From Pancytospora philotis (Eukaryota; Microsporidia), in the NCBI GenBank assembly GCA_023647555.1, contig JALRLY010000247.1:5863-41168 (forward strand): DNA of 35,306 bases, written 5' to 3'. Of the stretch, positions 33,334 to 35,306 are shown piece after piece; within the stretch, counting starts at the first letter, position 1; the number at the start of each line of letters is the position of its first letter. The notes beneath the pieces are model-generated. The model was not told the DNA's origin. It made no database searches and worked only from the letters and a program-made list of their open reading frames with translations. Both the position numbers and the translations under genes were made by a program.

Positions 33334-33647
33334 GGCTGGCTGGCAGCGACCAACGAGAGGGGTGACGGCTAGGACGGGCCTACAGGCAGATATTATCGAC
33401 CCCAGTAGAGCAAATAGCTTCAGTGGCTCTAGGGTTAGCTACCTGCTGTGATGTGAAGCCTGGCTACACAGAATACTAATGGGCATGACAGATTCTGCAC
33501 TCTTTATCACAAATGGTATCAGTGAGATATGCACTGCTATCATCTTTAAGACTAGCCTAGGTTCTAGTGGAGCCCACCTCAAACCAACATGCGCGTACCT
33601 TTATTCCAGTTGGTCGTTGCCGCTTATCATCTAATGTTTCAGTTTCT
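33334..33647. other. Intergenic between divergent RING genes E and G
   Basis: AT-rich spacer with no recognised gene, RNA or repeat. Confidence 0.4.
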
Positions 33648-33674
33648 ATTGGTCTATAGTTTTTACTATAAATA
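33648..33674 (+). promoter_or_regulatory. Promoter of the RING-less member G
   Basis: ATTGG at 33648-33652 (43 bases before the ATG) and TATAAATA at 33667-33674 (28 bases before it). The family geometry is kept although the downstream gene has lost its RING. Confidence 0.55.
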
Positions 33675-33694
33675 GTTGCGTACTAACGGGTCGT

Positions 33695-34297
33695 ATGATT
33701 CTTAGTTTGAGAATAAAATCACCCCGAAACTTTCGGCGCTTATTGTTCAGTCAAAATAGCAAAATTTCGCGCGTGCGCCGCCTGATTGTAATCGAGCTTA
33801 TAACTGGTGTGCTGCGGGTAACAAGCATTAGCGCCATCTTATACATAGAGCGTGACAAGACAGTCGCAGCATCGTTAGTGCTGTTACTGATTGGGTACTG
33901 TATACTGAATGCCGCGCAGACCATTAGATTCTACCTGAAGAGCCGCGTATTTTTTGAGATCCAACGCATCCGGGACTATGAGGTAGGCAGCAATATGATG
34001 CTGTTGTCTAGTCTTTTCGATGGATTGATACTCGCCTGGTATGTAACCAGCCTCAGATATTTCCGAGAGTTTGGTGCATGTAGAGTCACAAATCCGCTCC
34101 TATACTATACAAGCATTTTCTGGATTTTGTGCGGGGTTTGTTCATTTGTTGCGCCGCTACTCGGCATCGACGTGCTTACGCTGCTTGAAGACTACTTACG
34201 GTTGAGGCTTAAGGCCATAAAATACTTAGCTGAACACGGCATTACCTACGGAAACAGTATATGCATATTTGATGACCCGTTCAAACGATTAAATTAA
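33695..34297 (+). pseudogene. RING family member G, membrane part only
   Basis: The 200-residue open frame aligns with gene E across the whole membrane region (RRLIVIELITGVLRVTSISAILYIER, YCILNAAQTIRFYLKSRVFFEIQRIRDYE, CRVTNPLLYYTSIFWILCGVCSFVAPLL). It ends just where the RING should start: E has CTICFDDYVPG, G has SICIFDDPFKRLN and a stop. Small deletions and the in-frame stop remove all but one zinc-binding cysteine; beyond the stop only a doubtful remnant is seen. Base composition is more AT-rich than in its relatives, as expected under relaxed selection, yet the promoter and 200 codons remain open. It is either a recent pseudogene or a ligase-dead membrane protein that could act as a dominant partner. 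It lies on the opposite strand to E and F. Confidence 0.6.
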
Positions 34298-34527
34298 TTG
34301 GCACTATTGTATTGTCGCACCTACAGGGCACGCATCCTTATCTATCCCCACAACTGGCACCTCCGCTAATAGCGCTAACAGGGCATATTATTCCGCATTT
34401 TACGCCCCGTCGAACCCCCGCACCACAAAAAGGCTCTCCGACTCTATACATGGGAGAACTCCAAGAAACCTCCAATTATAATAAAGACCCTTGTTACGAC
34501 AAGTTTATTGTACTACGGGGTGCGCAA

Positions 34528-35271
34528 TCACACCTCCGCCTCGTTTTCATCGAGGAGTTCATATAACAAGCTGGTGTGCATATTGCACAGCGAGCACGTG
34601 TCTCGCGTATCGAACCATTCGTCAATGCACACAGTGTGGAAGTGATGGTTGCATGAGAGGAATTTGACGCCGTCCCCCGAGACGTAGTCGTTCAGACAAA
34701 TCGTGCATGTGGTGTTTTCGCCCGGGATGCCGTCCTCAGCAGAATAAGTGATGACATTGAACTTCGGCCGCACGTAGTGCACAAGCAGTAGAAGCAGGAC
34801 ACAAGCCAGCAGTGGTACGAAGAGCGCGAAACCCTCGAATAATATCCAGCACAGGCTCGTGTAGTACAAGAGTGTGTTTGCAGCCTTGCACTTGTCACAT
34901 TCATGGAGCCATTGATAGCCAACGAAACACCAAAAGAGTATCGTAGCTTCGAAAATGGTGTTTAGCAGCATAACATCGTCGCTCTCGTCGTAGTCCGAGA
35001 TGCGATGTATCTGGAACAACGCGCGGTTTCTGAAATAAAACGCAATGGTTCTAGCTGCGTTCAGTAAACAGTATACGCAAAGGAAGACCTTCAACGGGGC
35101 TTTGTCTTCTTCATCGCGTTTTATAAAAAGAATGGCGTTGATGCTTGCCATCTTCAGCATGTTGAATATGAGTATTAACACCGACTGAAGACGTATGCAT
35201 GAAAGCGGGCTAATACTAATAAAGGAACGCCTGGAGCCATGCGAATATGCTGAGCTCGCTTCGCCATTCAT
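34528..35271 (-). CDS. RING-H2 membrane protein F, short form
   Basis: A 247-aa short member closest to E. Hydrophobic segments (SVLILIFNMLKMASINAILFI, FLCVYCLLNAARTIAFYF, ATILFWCFVGYQW, LFVPLLACVLLLLLVHYV) lead to RPKFNVITYSAEDGIPGE and a RING-H2 with CTIC, CNHHFHTVC and CSLC. In the last block CPLC has become CSLC, losing the proline that often contacts the E2, so activity may be altered. It ends with the acidic LLYELLDENEAEV as in E. The first ATG is at 35271, with GTTAAA at -27; the window ends before the expected ATTGG. TTTATT at 34503 (AATAAA on the gene strand) lies about 20 bases past the stop. Confidence 0.86.
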   Translation of the reverse strand: MNGEASSAYSHGSRRSFISISPLSCIRLQSVLILIFNMLKMASINAILFIKRDEEDKAPLKVFLCVYCLLNAARTIAFYFRNRALFQIHRISDYDESDDVMLLNTIFEATILFWCFVGYQWLHECDKCKAANTLLYYTSLCWILFEGFALFVPLLACVLLLLLVHYVRPKFNVITYSAEDGIPGENTTCTICLNDYVSGDGVKFLSCNHHFHTVCIDEWFDTRDTCSLCNMHTSLLYELLDENEAEV

Positions 35272-35306
35272 TGCGCTGGCTTGTACGCAACTTTTAACGG
35301 TCAAAT

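Noticed and set aside
1..35306. Transposon, insertion sequence or CRISPR array
   Set aside because: No transposase or integrase motif, no terminal inverted repeats with target duplications, and no regularly spaced repeats were found on either strand.

Overview
The window reads as a compact eukaryotic nuclear genome, most probably a microsporidium with GC-rich genes. Genes are short and appear intronless, spacing is mostly 80-400 bp, both strands are used without operons, and the housekeeping proteins are eukaryotic but shortened (Ero1, TFIIS, Mpe1, pelota, class I HDAC, GINS Sld5, Trm5, Ubc7, uS17, Rab11, XPB). Many housekeeping starts have an AAAATTTT-type box a few bases to about 25 bases upstream, a signal type described for microsporidia. 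I cannot name the species, and no rRNA, tRNA, CRISPR array or transposase was recognised.

Layout. 1-9,920: histone H3, a small unknown gene, ERO1, TFIIS, MPE1, NAD(P)HX dehydratase, pelota/Dom34, histone deacetylase, a small basic protein whose promoter matches that of H3, and Sld5. 10,223-17,147: five consecutive minus-strand genes for membrane proteins with a C-terminal RING-H2 domain. The last four carry a large Gln/Arg/Glu/Trp-rich insert between membrane domain and RING. 17,676-18,600: no convincing protein, but an almost unbroken chain of perfect hairpins behind a TATA box, best read as an unrecognised structured RNA about 0.9 kb long. 18,821-32,348: Trm5, Ubc7, an Atg15-like lipase, uS17, Rab11, peroxiredoxin, a chromodomain-like protein, a Swi5-like repair protein, a beta-propeller protein, a secreted or luminal unknown, a PP2A-family phosphatase and XPB. 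32,524-35,271: three more members of the RING family without the insert, one of which has lost its RING.

Two promoter classes stand out. Housekeeping genes tend to use the AAAATTTT box. H3, the small basic gene, the RING family and the putative RNA instead use CCAAT/ATTGG plus a TATA-like element 26-28 bases before the ATG (or before the first RNA hairpin). In the RING family the geometry is nearly fixed: ATTGG 41-43 bases before the ATG, and in four members a second ATTGG 18-19 bases further out. The family therefore looks like a co-regulated, expanding set of membrane ubiquitin ligases. Ubc7, the E2 of ER-associated degradation, lies in the same window, but that may be coincidence. The most novel items are the RING family with its repeat insert, its shared promoter geometry, and the hairpin-dense RNA locus.
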